30,476 nt of DNA from assembly GCA_034437455.1 (NCBI GenBank), contig DAOTUB010000216.1, positions 1 to 30,476 on the forward strand. The letters are read 5' to 3'. The notes under the pieces were generated by a model that saw only the letters and a program-made list of their open reading frames with translations, did not search any database and was not told the origin of the DNA. This DNA is from DAOTUB01 sp034437455. GTDB lineage: Bacteria; Chloroflexota; Anaerolineae; B4-G1. Made by a program: the position numbers and the translations under genes. Below are positions 6,986 through 14,408 of the stretch, piece after piece. The first letter of the stretch is position 1. The number at the start of each line of letters is the position of its first letter.

Positions 6986-7867
6986 ATGGCCAACCTAGAG
7001 GCAACGCTTGAGGCGGTGGATTTCATCGAGGAAAATTTGCAAGAACCGCTTTCCGTTTCCGACGTCGCGGACGCGGTGGGGTATTCGCTCTATCATTTCA
7101 GCAGAACCTTCAACGCCGCGATCAAACACAGCCCGTATGATTATATCATGCGTCGCCGGCTGTCCGAATCCGTCCGCGAGTTATTGACCACCGAGAAAAG
7201 GATCATCACCATTGCCCTGGACTATCAGTTCAATAACCCTGAGACGTATTCCCGCGCTTTCAAGCGTGTGTTTGGGATGCTGCCGAGCCAGGCGCAAAAG
7301 GGCAAACCGATCAACCGCTTGATGTTCAAATCACGCACGACCTATCAGCAGATCCTCCACATTAACAAGGGGGATTATCTCGTGCCCGTGCTCGTCGAGA
7401 AACCCGCGCTCCGTTTCGCTGGCATCGCTACGACCATCGTAAACGACGACGAACAGAAGGTGAGATTGCAGAAACGTTTCCTGGCGATCCTCGGTCGCCT
7501 GCCCGATTATTACGGGATCAGCATTCATCCGCGCCGGGCGAACGTAGAAGGCTTTTTTTACATGAACGGCGTGGAGGTGGAGCGTCTGGACGACCTTCAT
7601 CCCTTGCTGGTGGCGAAACCGATACCGCCATTGACGTACGCACGGTTCATTCACAAGGGAGCGTACGGGGATATTGGTCTCTCCTTTGATTACGTCTACC
7701 AGACGTGGCTGCCGAGATCGGGCTATGAGTTGTCTATGCCGATCGAGCTGGAATACTTTGGCCCCAAATTCCTGGGTCTGCGCGACGAGTCGTCTGAGAT
7801 TGAAATTTTTATCCCCATCAAGGCGGTAAGGCCGATGACGCCACGGGCGCTGCCCTCGCTCAAGTAA
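6986..7867 (+). CDS. AraC family transcriptional regulator with GyrI-like ligand domain
   Basis: This is a 293-residue DNA-binding regulator of the Rob/SoxS-like type with an added ligand domain. The AraC double helix-turn-helix fills residues 5-105: VDFIEENLQEPLSVSDVADAV and YSLYHFSRTFNAAI form the first unit; IITIALDYQFNNPETYSRAFKRVFGMLPSQAQ the second. A linker leads to a GyrI-like effector-binding domain (about 130-285). The usual conserved Gly of the second HTH (GF.S...F) is replaced by QFNN. GAAGG lies 8 bp before the ATG. By analogy with other members it may sense a xenobiotic and control nearby genes, but no target is evident. Confidence 0.87.
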   Translation: MANLEATLEAVDFIEENLQEPLSVSDVADAVGYSLYHFSRTFNAAIKHSPYDYIMRRRLSESVRELLTTEKRIITIALDYQFNNPETYSRAFKRVFGMLPSQAQKGKPINRLMFKSRTTYQQILHINKGDYLVPVLVEKPALRFAGIATTIVNDDEQKVRLQKRFLAILGRLPDYYGISIHPRRANVEGFFYMNGVEVERLDDLHPLLVAKPIPPLTYARFIHKGAYGDIGLSFDYVYQTWLPRSGYELSMPIELEYFGPKFLGLRDESSEIEIFIPIKAVRPMTPRALPSLK

Positions 7868-7902
7868 CGTACTCCGCAAGAAACGTCAATCACATTCCAA
7901 TC

Positions 7903-7930
7903 TGCCCCCGATCTGGATGATCTGGGGGCA
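7903..7930. terminator. Weak terminator-like hairpin between araC-type gene and trmO
   Basis: TGCCCCC (7903-7909) pairs with GGGGGCA (7924-7930); an inner GATC/GATC pair and a one-base bulge extend the stem around a TGGAT loop. There is no T-run after it, so it may be a factor-dependent terminator, an mRNA stabiliser or nothing. Confidence 0.35.
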
Positions 7931-7995
7931 AATACCGTCAAGACAGGAGAAAGCAACCAGGGTAGAATATAGATAAAATAGTTGAGGAGGATGAA

Positions 7996-8466
7996 ATGAC
8001 GGAACAACAAAAGGAAACCTATCAGATTTTCCCTATCGGGTACGTCAGGAGAGAAGAGGGACACATCTACCTGGATGTCCTCGAATCGTACGTCCCTGCG
8101 CTGAAGCAGTTGGAACATTTCAGTCACGTCCAGGTGCTCTGGTGGTTCAGCGAATTCCAGGACGACGAATACCGAACGATCACCGAGGCCCAACCGCCTT
8201 ATAAAGCTCCCGCAACCGGCATATTTGCCTGTCGCTCTCCTGTGCGTCCAAACCCCATCGGGTTGACCATCGCCGAGATACTGAGCGTCGACCACGATAC
8301 CGGCGTGATCGAGATCGTCAACATGGATGCTTTCGACGGCACGCCAGTGGTCGATCTCAAACCCTACATCCCGGTTACCGACCGCGTGAAAGATGTCCGC
8401 GTCCCTGAATGGATCGCCGATTGGCCGGAGTGGATGCCGGAAGAGGGACATGGGCTGGAAGAATGA
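7996..8466 (+). CDS. trmO: TrmO-family tRNA (t6A37) N6-methyltransferase, copy 1
   Basis: This 156-residue protein belongs to the TrmO/YaeB beta-barrel family, which methylates N6-threonylcarbamoyladenosine at tRNA position 37 using S-adenosylmethionine. Characteristic motifs are FPIGYVRR at the N terminus, FSHVQVLWWF, the signature GIFACRSPVRPNPIGLTIAEI, and DGTPVVDLKPYIPVTDR. E. coli TrmO (about 235 residues) has an extra C-terminal domain that is missing here, as in many short homologues, so the exact substrate is uncertain. GAGGAGG lies 5 bp before the ATG. A second paralogue sits 1.3 kb downstream. Confidence 0.87.
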   Translation: MTEQQKETYQIFPIGYVRREEGHIYLDVLESYVPALKQLEHFSHVQVLWWFSEFQDDEYRTITEAQPPYKAPATGIFACRSPVRPNPIGLTIAEILSVDHDTGVIEIVNMDAFDGTPVVDLKPYIPVTDRVKDVRVPEWIADWPEWMPEEGHGLEE

Positions 8467-8490
8467 CTTTGAGAGAGTGAGAGGTGAATC

Positions 8491-9003
8491 ATGCCGAGAC
8501 CTACGAGCAAACAAGAACTTTTGGCAGCAATCGACAAGTAACGGGGGGCGTTGGAGACGTTTCTGGAGACTCTGACGCCCGAGCAGATGATCGACCCCGG
8601 AGTAGTTGGCGACTGGTCGGTGAAAGATGTACTGGCTCATCTGGTCGAGTGGGAGCAGATGTGCCTGGGATGGTACAGGGCCGGGTTGCGCGATGAGATT
8701 CCACCGCTTCCAGCGCCGGGATTCAAGTGGAACCAGACGCCGCAACTCAATCAACAGATTTACGAAAAGCATCGCGATCGCCCGCTGGGCGAGGTACTGG
8801 ATCAGTTCCGGGCTTCGCATCGTGAGATTCTTGGCGTCATCCAGGGGCTGTCCAACGAAGAGTTGTTCACGGCTGGACGGTATGCGTGGACCAAGAAGAA
8901 TACAATGGGCACTTACTTTGTTTCCGCGACCAGCAGTCACTATCTCTGGGCCAGGAAAGAGATTCGCAAAGGGCTAAGGGTCAAGCAGACCTCGGCAACT
9001 TGA
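8491..9003 (+). pseudogene. DinB/ClbS-DfsB-like four-helix protein with nonsense codon 17
   Basis: A reading frame beginning at ATG 8491, with GAGAGGTG 5 bp upstream, encodes MPRPTSKQELLAAIDK and then meets TAA at 8539-8541. The same frame continues open as RGALETFLETLTPEQM and on to TGA at 9003, giving about 170 codons in all. From memory, ClbS/DfsB-family proteins start MPRPTTKEELL..I...(A)LE..L..LTPEQM, so the stop falls in register at one residue position. Such proteins hydrolyse or shield against reactive metabolites such as colibactin, or are DinB-like thiol transferases. WSVKDVLAHLVEWEQM is the DinB-type helix 2 motif. A restart at TTG 8551 could give 150 residues lacking helix 1. It could be a pseudogene, a sequencing error or a read-through gene. 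Confidence 0.72.
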
Positions 9004-9020
9004 TAGTCAAGGAGAAGGTA

Positions 9021-9461
9021 ATGACGGATCAATACTACATAGATTTGGAACAACTCGATCTGGAATGGTTCCAGGATTTCCTGGAAAAGAGCAACCTGTT
9101 GCCCAGTGAAAAGATCCTGAAGGAAGAGCCTGCTCAACGGTTTGTCATATTGGAAGAAATGGGAATCAAGCATCTGCAAGATCTGACCAGGGCGTTGAGC
9201 ACCAAGAAGAAACTGGAACGGTTTGCACAGGAATCGGGGCTGCCACAGGAATACCTCGTCATATTGAGACGCCGCGCCGGACTCTATACACCCAAGCCAG
9301 TACCGTTGAAGAAGATGATCGGAATCGCCCCTGAACCGATCGAACGACTGGCTACGGTAGGCATCAAGAATACAAAGCAGCTTTTTGAGCGAGCCAGGTC
9401 GAAGCAAGATCGGGATGGCGTTGTTTCTCGATATCGTCAAGATGATTCCCAAGGCCATTGA
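9021..9461 (+). CDS. DUF4332-like helix-hairpin-helix protein, possibly 3'-truncated
   Basis: This is a 146-residue soluble, helix-rich protein without catalytic motifs that I can name. Repeated HhH-like steps are visible: LEEMGIKHLQDLTRALST, ESGLPQEYLVILRRRAG and IERLATVGIKNTKQLFERA, a pattern I associate with DUF4332 proteins. The family, as I remember it, continues with a further HhH block after a FERA.S...R segment; here the C terminus turns into the low-similarity tail VVSRYRQDDSQGH, so a late frameshift or truncation is possible. MITE copy 2 with its target duplication begins 16 bp after the stop. The ATG at 9021 has AAGGAG about 9 bp upstream; the open frame extends further 5' only as overlap. 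Confidence 0.6.
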   Translation: MTDQYYIDLEQLDLEWFQDFLEKSNLLPSEKILKEEPAQRFVILEEMGIKHLQDLTRALSTKKKLERFAQESGLPQEYLVILRRRAGLYTPKPVPLKKMIGIAPEPIERLATVGIKNTKQLFERARSKQDRDGVVSRYRQDDSQGH

Positions 9462-9487
9462 GTATTAGTGACAGAGGTTACGTGGCC

Positions 9488-9605
9488 AGCAATTCCCGTT
9501 ATGGGAAAAACGAGAGTTGTAGCCGCGATTTCTATATCGCGAAGGGTGCTTCATGTGGCAAAATGCACGCGCTATGGAAAGCGCGGCTACAAAACGGGAA
9601 TTGCT
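9488..9605. mobile_element. MITE-like palindromic element, copy 2
   Basis: This 118 bp copy matches copy 1 (6215-6333) except for a few substitutions and one A fewer in an A-run. Its ends are the same 13 bp terminal inverted repeats. It is bracketed by a perfect 11 bp direct repeat GTTACGTGGCC (9477-9487 and 9606-9616), which defines the element ends exactly and shows that it inserted here by transposition. It sits between the DUF4332-like gene and another palindromic repeat. Confidence 0.88.
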
Positions 9606-9622
9606 GTTACGTGGCCAATAGC

Positions 9623-9768
9623 GAGCCCGTCGGTTGAGTAGCAGCGAAGCAAAGCGTCGTGCGTATCGAAACCAGGCCGAGCGGCGATTGCAGGACCCGT
9701 TCTTGGCTTCGATACGTCGCGGAGTTTATCCTGAGCCCGTCGAAGGGCTCCTACTCAGCCGGCGAACT
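9623..9768. repeat. Dispersed palindromic intergenic repeat
   Basis: This region folds on itself: GTCGGTTGAGTAG (from 9629) pairs with CTACTCAGCCGGC (from 9751) at 11 of 13 positions; CGTATCGAAACC pairs with GGCTTCGATACG with one mismatch; and GAGCCC-GTCGAA-GGGCTC (9733-9750) is a perfect local hairpin. The motif GTTTATCCTGAGC-CGTCGAAGGG resembles a dispersed repeat seen in many bacterial genomes, as I recall it. Together with the MITE it fills the 345 bp gap between 9461 and 9807. Confidence 0.7.
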
Positions 9769-9806
9769 GCGTGACTCGTGTTCGTGAGCGCTGTGAGGAA
9801 AAGAAA

Positions 9807-10244
9807 TTGCAAGACAAAAAAGAACGCTTCGATATATCCCAAATTGGCCGGGTACGTAAGAGCGATGGGAAAACCTATCTGGAGATCTTGGCTCCTTACG
9901 CGCCCGCCCTCAAACAATTGGAACAATTCAGCCACGTTTCTGTGCTTTGGTGGTGTGACCGGTTCCAAAACGATCGATTCAGACGAGCCACCCAGAGCAC
10001 GCCGCCTTACGAAAACGCGCCAGTCACAGGCGTGTTTGCCTCGCGCTCGCCCGTTCGTCCCAATCCCATCGGGTTGACTACGGCGAGAATTTTGGACGTT
10101 GACCACCAGCGAGGCATGGTTGAAATAGCCGACATAGACGCTTACGACGACACGCCCATCGTCGACTTGAAACCCTACATCCCACTTTGTGACCGGGTAA
10201 AAGAGTTTCGCGTGCCGGAATGGCTTTCCCATTGGTCAGAATAG
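9807..10244 (+). CDS. TrmO-family protein, copy 2 (ends at in-frame TAG before uvrA)
   Basis: This second TrmO-like protein (145 residues from TTG 9807) shares the family motifs FDISQIGRVRKS, FSHVSVLWWCDRF, GVFASRSPVRPNPIGLTTARI and DTPIVDLKPYIPLCDRVK with copy 1, but has Asp in place of Gly in the D-x-x-DGTP loop (AYDDTP). GAGGAA lies 7 bp before TTG 9807. A GTG at 9771 is less likely because it falls on the edge of the palindromic repeat. The frame ends at TAG 10242 after SHWSE, yet continues without a further stop as WQEDGYES into uvrA. Copy 1 shows WMPEEGHG at the same place, so the TAG interrupts conserved sequence. The loss of about ten residues may be tolerated. Confidence 0.78.
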   Translation: MQDKKERFDISQIGRVRKSDGKTYLEILAPYAPALKQLEQFSHVSVLWWCDRFQNDRFRRATQSTPPYENAPVTGVFASRSPVRPNPIGLTTARILDVDHQRGMVEIADIDAYDDTPIVDLKPYIPLCDRVKEFRVPEWLSHWSE

Positions 10245-10310
10245 TGGCAGGAAGATGGGTATGAATCGACGGTCACTCCTGACGACCTGCGACCCGCAGA
10301 TAGTGATCGG

Positions 10311-13145
10311 TTGGCCGCTTTTCAAATTGCTCAGCCAAAACCCCGGGTGAAGTCTCAATCCGATACGCCCCCCGTCACCGACATTCCCACTGATTCAGAC
10401 GCCATCATCGTTCGCGGGGCGCGGCAGCATAACTTGAAGAACATTGACGTCACGATCCCCCGCGACAAGTTCGTCGTCATCACCGGTGTCAGCGGCAGCG
10501 GCAAATCCTCGCTGGCCTTTGACACGCTCTACGCCGAGGGCCAGCGCCGCTACATGGAGGGCCTCTCAACCCTGGCCCGCCGGCTCGTGGGGCAGATGGA
10601 AAGACCAAAGGTCGATCACGTCCTCGGGCTGACCCCCACGGTCGCCATCGAACAGAAAAACATCGCCAGAAATCCCCGCTCGACCGTCGGCACCATCACC
10701 GAGGTGTACGATTACCTGCGCGTGCTCTTCGCTCGCGTCGGCACGCGCCACTGCCCTCAGTGCGGTCGAGCTGTAAAGCCGCACACGGTGCGGCAGATTG
10801 TCGATCAACTCGCGGCCTTGGCTCCCGGCACTTGTTTCCAACTGTTTGCTCCTAAATCCCAAACCGTCGACTTGATCGCCGATCAGCTAATTATTCCCGA
10901 TGACGTCGATTCACAGACCGAATTCCACAGGCATCTGAGCGACGCTATCGACGTCACCCTCGAAGCTGGAAATGGTCGCCTGATCGTCACGTTGGAAAAC
11001 GGCGAGCAGGTTCTTTTCAGCCAGCACAGCGAGTGTCCACATTGCAACGTCATCTTCTTTGAGCTTTCCCCCGCGTCGTTCAGCTTCAACAATCCTGACG
11101 GGATGTGCCCCGACTGCACCGGGCTGGGGGTCAAGCTCGACATAGACCCTGACTTGATCATCACCGAGCCCCATCTTTCCCTGCTCGACGGCGCGTCTCC
11201 CTGGTATGGCAACCTGCGCCAGACGAAACCTTCAGGCAACTGGATGCGGAGTGAACTGTTTGCATTGGCAGATCTGATGAATGTGGATCTCGAACTGCCC
11301 TGGAACGAGCTTCCCGAAAAGTTTCAGGATGCCGCCCTCTATGGAACGGGTGACGAGATCATACACTGGACCTATCACATGAAGAATCGAGGCCGCTCCA
11401 TCGAGTTCGAGCGCCCCGCCCAGGGAGCGGTCAACAACATCCAACGCCTCGCTCAGCAAACCAAGTCTGAGGCCAGTCGTAGACGCTGGCTCCAGTTCAT
11501 GCGCGAGCAGCCGTGCCCCACCTGCCAGGGCGAGCGTCTGTGTCCCGAGGCTCGTTTCGTCACCGTCGGCGGCACACGGCTGCCCCAGGTCACCACGATG
11601 ACCATCGCCCAGGCTCACGAATGGGTCGCCGGCTTGCCACGGAAACTCACGCCGGAGCAACTCGAAATCGCCTCCGAAGCTCTCAATGAACTCAGTCTGC
11701 GCCTGCAAGCCATGCTCAACCTCGGTCTGCACTATCTCTCGCTTGACCGCCCCGCGCCCACGCTCTCTGGTGGCGAGGGGCAGCGCATCCGCCTGGCTTC
11801 TCAATTGGGGTGTGGGCTGGTGGGCATCTTTTACGTCCTCGACGAGCCTTCCATCGGGCTGCACCCTCGCGATCACCGCCCCTTGCTCGACACGCTGAGC
11901 CAATTGCGGGACGCGGGCAACACGATCCTGGTCGTCGAACACGACACCGACACGATGCGCGAAGCCGACTGGCTGATCGACCTCGGCCCCGGCGCGGGCG
12001 TGCTGGGCGGCGAACTGGTCGCCGCCGGAACGCCCGAAACGGTGATGGCTCACCCCGATTCCCTGACCGGGCGGTATCTGAGCGGCGAGTTGCAGGTGGC
12101 GTCCCCCAATGGGAGGGAGCGACGGGACCCCGAGGGGTGGTTGACCGTCGTGGGAGCGCAGCGGCACAATCTGAAGGGCATTGACGTTCGCTTCCCTCTG
12201 GGGCTGATGACCTGTGTCACTGGCGTCAGCGGATCGGGCAAGAGCAGTCTGGTTGCTCAGACACTCTCCCCTGTGCTCTCCCGCGCCCTGCACGGCGCGC
12301 AGACTCTCCCTGGTCCCCACGACCGCATCGAGGGATTGGAGCGGATTGGCAAGGTGATCAACATCGACCAGGCTCCCATCGGCCGCACGCCCCGCTCCAA
12401 TCCGGGCACCTACGTCAAGGTGTACGGTGAAATTCGCAAGGTTTTCGCCAGCACTCCCGAGGCCAAAGCTCGCAAGTTCAAGGCCGGGCGCTTCAGCTTT
12501 AACGTCAAAGGAGGGCGCTGCAAGGCTTGCAAGGGCCACGGCAGGAGGAAGGTGGAAATGCATTTTCTGCCCGACGTGTGGGTGACGTGTGCTGAGTGCA
12601 ACGGTCAACGTTTCAATCGCCAGACGTTGGAAATCGAGTACAAGGGCAAGTCCATCGCTGACGTGCTAGATATGGACGTGCAGGAGGCGCTCGATTTCTT
12701 CGCTAGTGATGATGATAATCATCAACACCATCCCAAGATCTCCCACATCCTCCAAACGCTGCGCGACGTCGGCCTGGATTATGTCAAGCTCGGCCAGAGC
12801 GCCCTCACGTTGAGTGGCGGTGAAGCTCAGCGTGTCAAGCTGGCGAAGGAGTTGGCCCGCGTGGCCATCGGCGACACAGTCTACATCCTCGACGAGCCGA
12901 CCACCGGCCTCCACTTTGCCGACATCCAAAAGCTGCTCGACGTGCTCCATCGTCTGACGGACGCGGGCAACACGGTCATCGTCATCGAGCACAACCTGGA
13001 CGTGATCAAGACCGCCGACTGGATCGTCGACCTGGGGCCAGAGGGCGGCGACGAGGGCGGATACATCGTCGCGCAGGGGACGCCGGAGGAGGTGGCGCGG
13101 GCGGCGGAGAGTTATACGGGGCAGTTTTTGCGGCAGGTGCTCTGA
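10311..13145 (+). CDS. uvrA: Excinuclease ABC subunit A (UvrA)
   Basis: This is a 944-residue damage-recognition ATPase of nucleotide excision repair, acting with UvrB and UvrC. The first ATPase half has Walker A GVSGSGKSS (59-67), GLTPTVAIEQK, a CxxC zinc site (CPQCGRAV), a second at CPHC and CPDC, CPTCQGERL, and the signature LSGGEGQRIRLASQL with LDEPSIGLHPRD. The second half has GVSGSGKSS near 638, the C-terminal zinc finger CKACKGHG...CAECNG near 740, LSGGEAQRVKLAKEL near 833 and LDEPTTGLHFAD. Length and order are normal. The start is uncertain: TTG 10311 has no ribosome site, and the frame is open upstream to the TAG that ends the TrmO copy, so coupled or read-through translation is possible. 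uvrA may have paralogues elsewhere. Confidence 0.92.
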   Translation: MAAFQIAQPKPRVKSQSDTPPVTDIPTDSDAIIVRGARQHNLKNIDVTIPRDKFVVITGVSGSGKSSLAFDTLYAEGQRRYMEGLSTLARRLVGQMERPKVDHVLGLTPTVAIEQKNIARNPRSTVGTITEVYDYLRVLFARVGTRHCPQCGRAVKPHTVRQIVDQLAALAPGTCFQLFAPKSQTVDLIADQLIIPDDVDSQTEFHRHLSDAIDVTLEAGNGRLIVTLENGEQVLFSQHSECPHCNVIFFELSPASFSFNNPDGMCPDCTGLGVKLDIDPDLIITEPHLSLLDGASPWYGNLRQTKPSGNWMRSELFALADLMNVDLELPWNELPEKFQDAALYGTGDEIIHWTYHMKNRGRSIEFERPAQGAVNNIQRLAQQTKSEASRRRWLQFMREQPCPTCQGERLCPEARFVTVGGTRLPQVTTMTIAQAHEWVAGLPRKLTPEQLEIASEALNELSLRLQAMLNLGLHYLSLDRPAPTLSGGEGQRIRLASQLGCGLVGIFYVLDEPSIGLHPRDHRPLLDTLSQLRDAGNTILVVEHDTDTMREADWLIDLGPGAGVLGGELVAAGTPETVMAHPDSLTGRYLSGELQVASPNGRERRDPEGWLTVVGAQRHNLKGIDVRFPLGLMTCVTGVSGSGKSSLVAQTLSPVLSRALHGAQTLPGPHDRIEGLERIGKVINIDQAPIGRTPRSNPGTYVKVYGEIRKVFASTPEAKARKFKAGRFSFNVKGGRCKACKGHGRRKVEMHFLPDVWVTCAECNGQRFNRQTLEIEYKGKSIADVLDMDVQEALDFFASDDDNHQHHPKISHILQTLRDVGLDYVKLGQSALTLSGGEAQRVKLAKELARVAIGDTVYILDEPTTGLHFADIQKLLDVLHRLTDAGNTVIVIEHNLDVIKTADWIVDLGPEGGDEGGYIVAQGTPEEVARAAESYTGQFLRQVL

Positions 13146-13235
13146 ATCTTCTGATTGACGCTGGCGAATCTCCGATTTTCAGGTATACTCCAATCCTAGA
13201 ATCCTCTGCGAGTGCCGTGTCGGAGAATTGTCAGA

Positions 13236-13766
13236 ATGATCGAACTTGAGCGATTACAGAAGGTCATCGGCCAAAACACCGTAGTGGACATTGAGAGCCT
13301 GACCGTGAGCGCCGGGGAGAGCGTCGCCGTCGCGGGACCGGCTGGCGGCGACAAAGAGGCTCTCCTGGCGTTGCTAATGGGACAGTCCCGACCCACCGTC
13401 GGCACAGTGCGGGTTGCGGGCCTGGATCCGGCCCGCGACCGCGATCGGTTGAGCCAACAGATCGGCGTCCTCTTTGCCGAAGATGCCCTCTACGAGCGGC
13501 GCTCGGCACGTGCAAATCTGACCTTTCACTGCCGACTGCGAGGCCTGCCGCTCGTTCGGGCGGACGAGGTGCTGGCCCAGGTAGGGCTGGCCGACCATGC
13601 TTCGGTGCGGGCAGACCAACTGTCCCCAGGATTGGCCCGCCGCCTGGCCTTTGGCCGTGCTATACTGCACCGTCCCATCGCCCTGATCCTGGCAGAGCCT
13701 TTCTTCGGATGCGACGCCGATTCGTGCGCCCTGCTGGCCCGGTTGATTCGCCAGTTGACGAGCTAG
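13236..13766 (+). CDS. Degenerate ABC-ATPase domain of an ABC-LytTR regulator, 5' part
   Basis: This is a 176-residue ABC-type domain with its catalytic residues lost. The Walker A position reads GPAGGDKEALL instead of G-x4-GK[ST], and the Walker B position reads LILAEPFFGCD, with Ala replacing the metal-binding Asp. The signature is LSPGLARRLAFGRAI. Its frame stops at TAG 13764-13766 after RLIRQLTS but continues as GAAALILTAEAANL into a LytTR domain, which is the layout of known ABC-LytTR fusion regulators. One C-to-T change from CAG would create this stop. ATG 13236 is chosen with GGAG 10 bp upstream. It precedes a functional ABC-2 exporter pair, so it probably regulated it. It may be a pseudogene. 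Confidence 0.75.
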   Translation: MIELERLQKVIGQNTVVDIESLTVSAGESVAVAGPAGGDKEALLALLMGQSRPTVGTVRVAGLDPARDRDRLSQQIGVLFAEDALYERRSARANLTFHCRLRGLPLVRADEVLAQVGLADHASVRADQLSPGLARRLAFGRAILHRPIALILAEPFFGCDADSCALLARLIRQLTS

Positions 13767-13826
13767 GGGGCCGCCGCCCTGATCCTCACCGCAGAGGCGG
13801 CCAACCTGGCCGACCTGTGCCAGGCC

Positions 13827-14228
13827 GTGCATGAACTGGAGCAGGGGCGCGTCGTGCGCACCTACAATCCACAGCAAGATCGCCAGACGGAGCTTCCCTT
13901 CAAGGTGCCTGCCCGTCTGGAGGGCAAGGTGGCCCTGATCGATCCCACAGACATTCTTTATGTCTCGGCTGAGAGTGGCCGGACTTGTCTGCACACAGTC
14001 GAGGATCGAGTGCCTACCCACTTCACGTTGACTGAACTGGAGAAACGGCTCGCACGCAGCGGTTTCTTTCGCGCCCACCGGAGCCACCTGGTGAACCTAC
14101 AGCGGGTCAAGGCCGTCATCCCCTACACGCGGGACAGTTTCACCCTGGTACTGAACGATCCGGCCAGCACCGAAATCCCGCTCAGCAAGGCCGCGGCCCG
14201 CGAGTTGCGCGAGCTGCTGGGCTATTGA
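13827..14228 (+). CDS. LytTR DNA-binding domain, 3' part of the ABC-LytTR regulator
   Basis: This segment encodes a LytTR-type DNA-binding domain: DPTDILYVSAESGRTCLHT, then FTLTELEKRLARSGFFRAHRSHLVNLQRVKAVIPY and a C-terminal strand with IPLSKAAARELRELLGY. FRAHRSHLVNLQ is the diagnostic R-x-H-x-S-x-(I/L)-V-N motif. It is in the same frame as the degenerate ABC domain upstream, separated only by TAG 13764 and 20 open codons. A GTG at 13827 could restart translation, but no ribosome site is obvious. Intact proteins of this type are about 330 residues. The domain would bind DNA upstream of its target, probably the transporter genes at 14409-16330. Confidence 0.8.
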   Translation: MHELEQGRVVRTYNPQQDRQTELPFKVPARLEGKVALIDPTDILYVSAESGRTCLHTVEDRVPTHFTLTELEKRLARSGFFRAHRSHLVNLQRVKAVIPYTRDSFTLVLNDPASTEIPLSKAAARELRELLGY

Positions 14229-14294
14229 ATCCGCGCCATTCAGCCTCCATCCTACGCCATTCAATCGCTCCAGTCGCCGTTGGGCGTGAATTTG

Positions 14295-14323
14295 TTGAAA
14301 AAGAATCTCCGCTACGTTATAAT
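14295..14323 (+). promoter_or_regulatory. Sigma-70 promoter of the ABC-2 transporter genes
   Basis: TTGAAA (14295-14300) and a perfect TATAAT (14318-14323) are spaced by 17 bp, in the 180 bp gap between the LytTR gene and the ABC ATPase. The LytTR regulator may act here, but I see no clear LytTR direct repeat. Confidence 0.7.
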
Positions 14324-14408
14324 GATAGCGAACACTGGCCATAGAACCGCTTATGAAAAGTTGGACAAAGGCCATCATCATTCGACCCAGAGGAGGTTTC
14401 CAATACGA

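Noticed and set aside
7723..8940. Minus-strand open frame of 405 codons across the AraC, TrmO and ClbS-like region
   Set aside because: It covers three plus-strand genes with clear motifs and ribosome sites, and its own translation resembles no family.
13155..13189. Promoter before the ABC-LytTR gene (TTGACG and TATACT)
   Set aside because: The spacing is 23 bp, too long for a standard sigma-70 promoter, and no better -35 hexamer fits the TATACT.
8491..14228. Genome-wide reassignment of TAG/TAA to an amino acid
   Set aside because: TAG or TAA properly terminates other genes here, such as those ending at 2153, 6179, 16330, 18054, 19464 and 26043, with new genes starting just after several of them.
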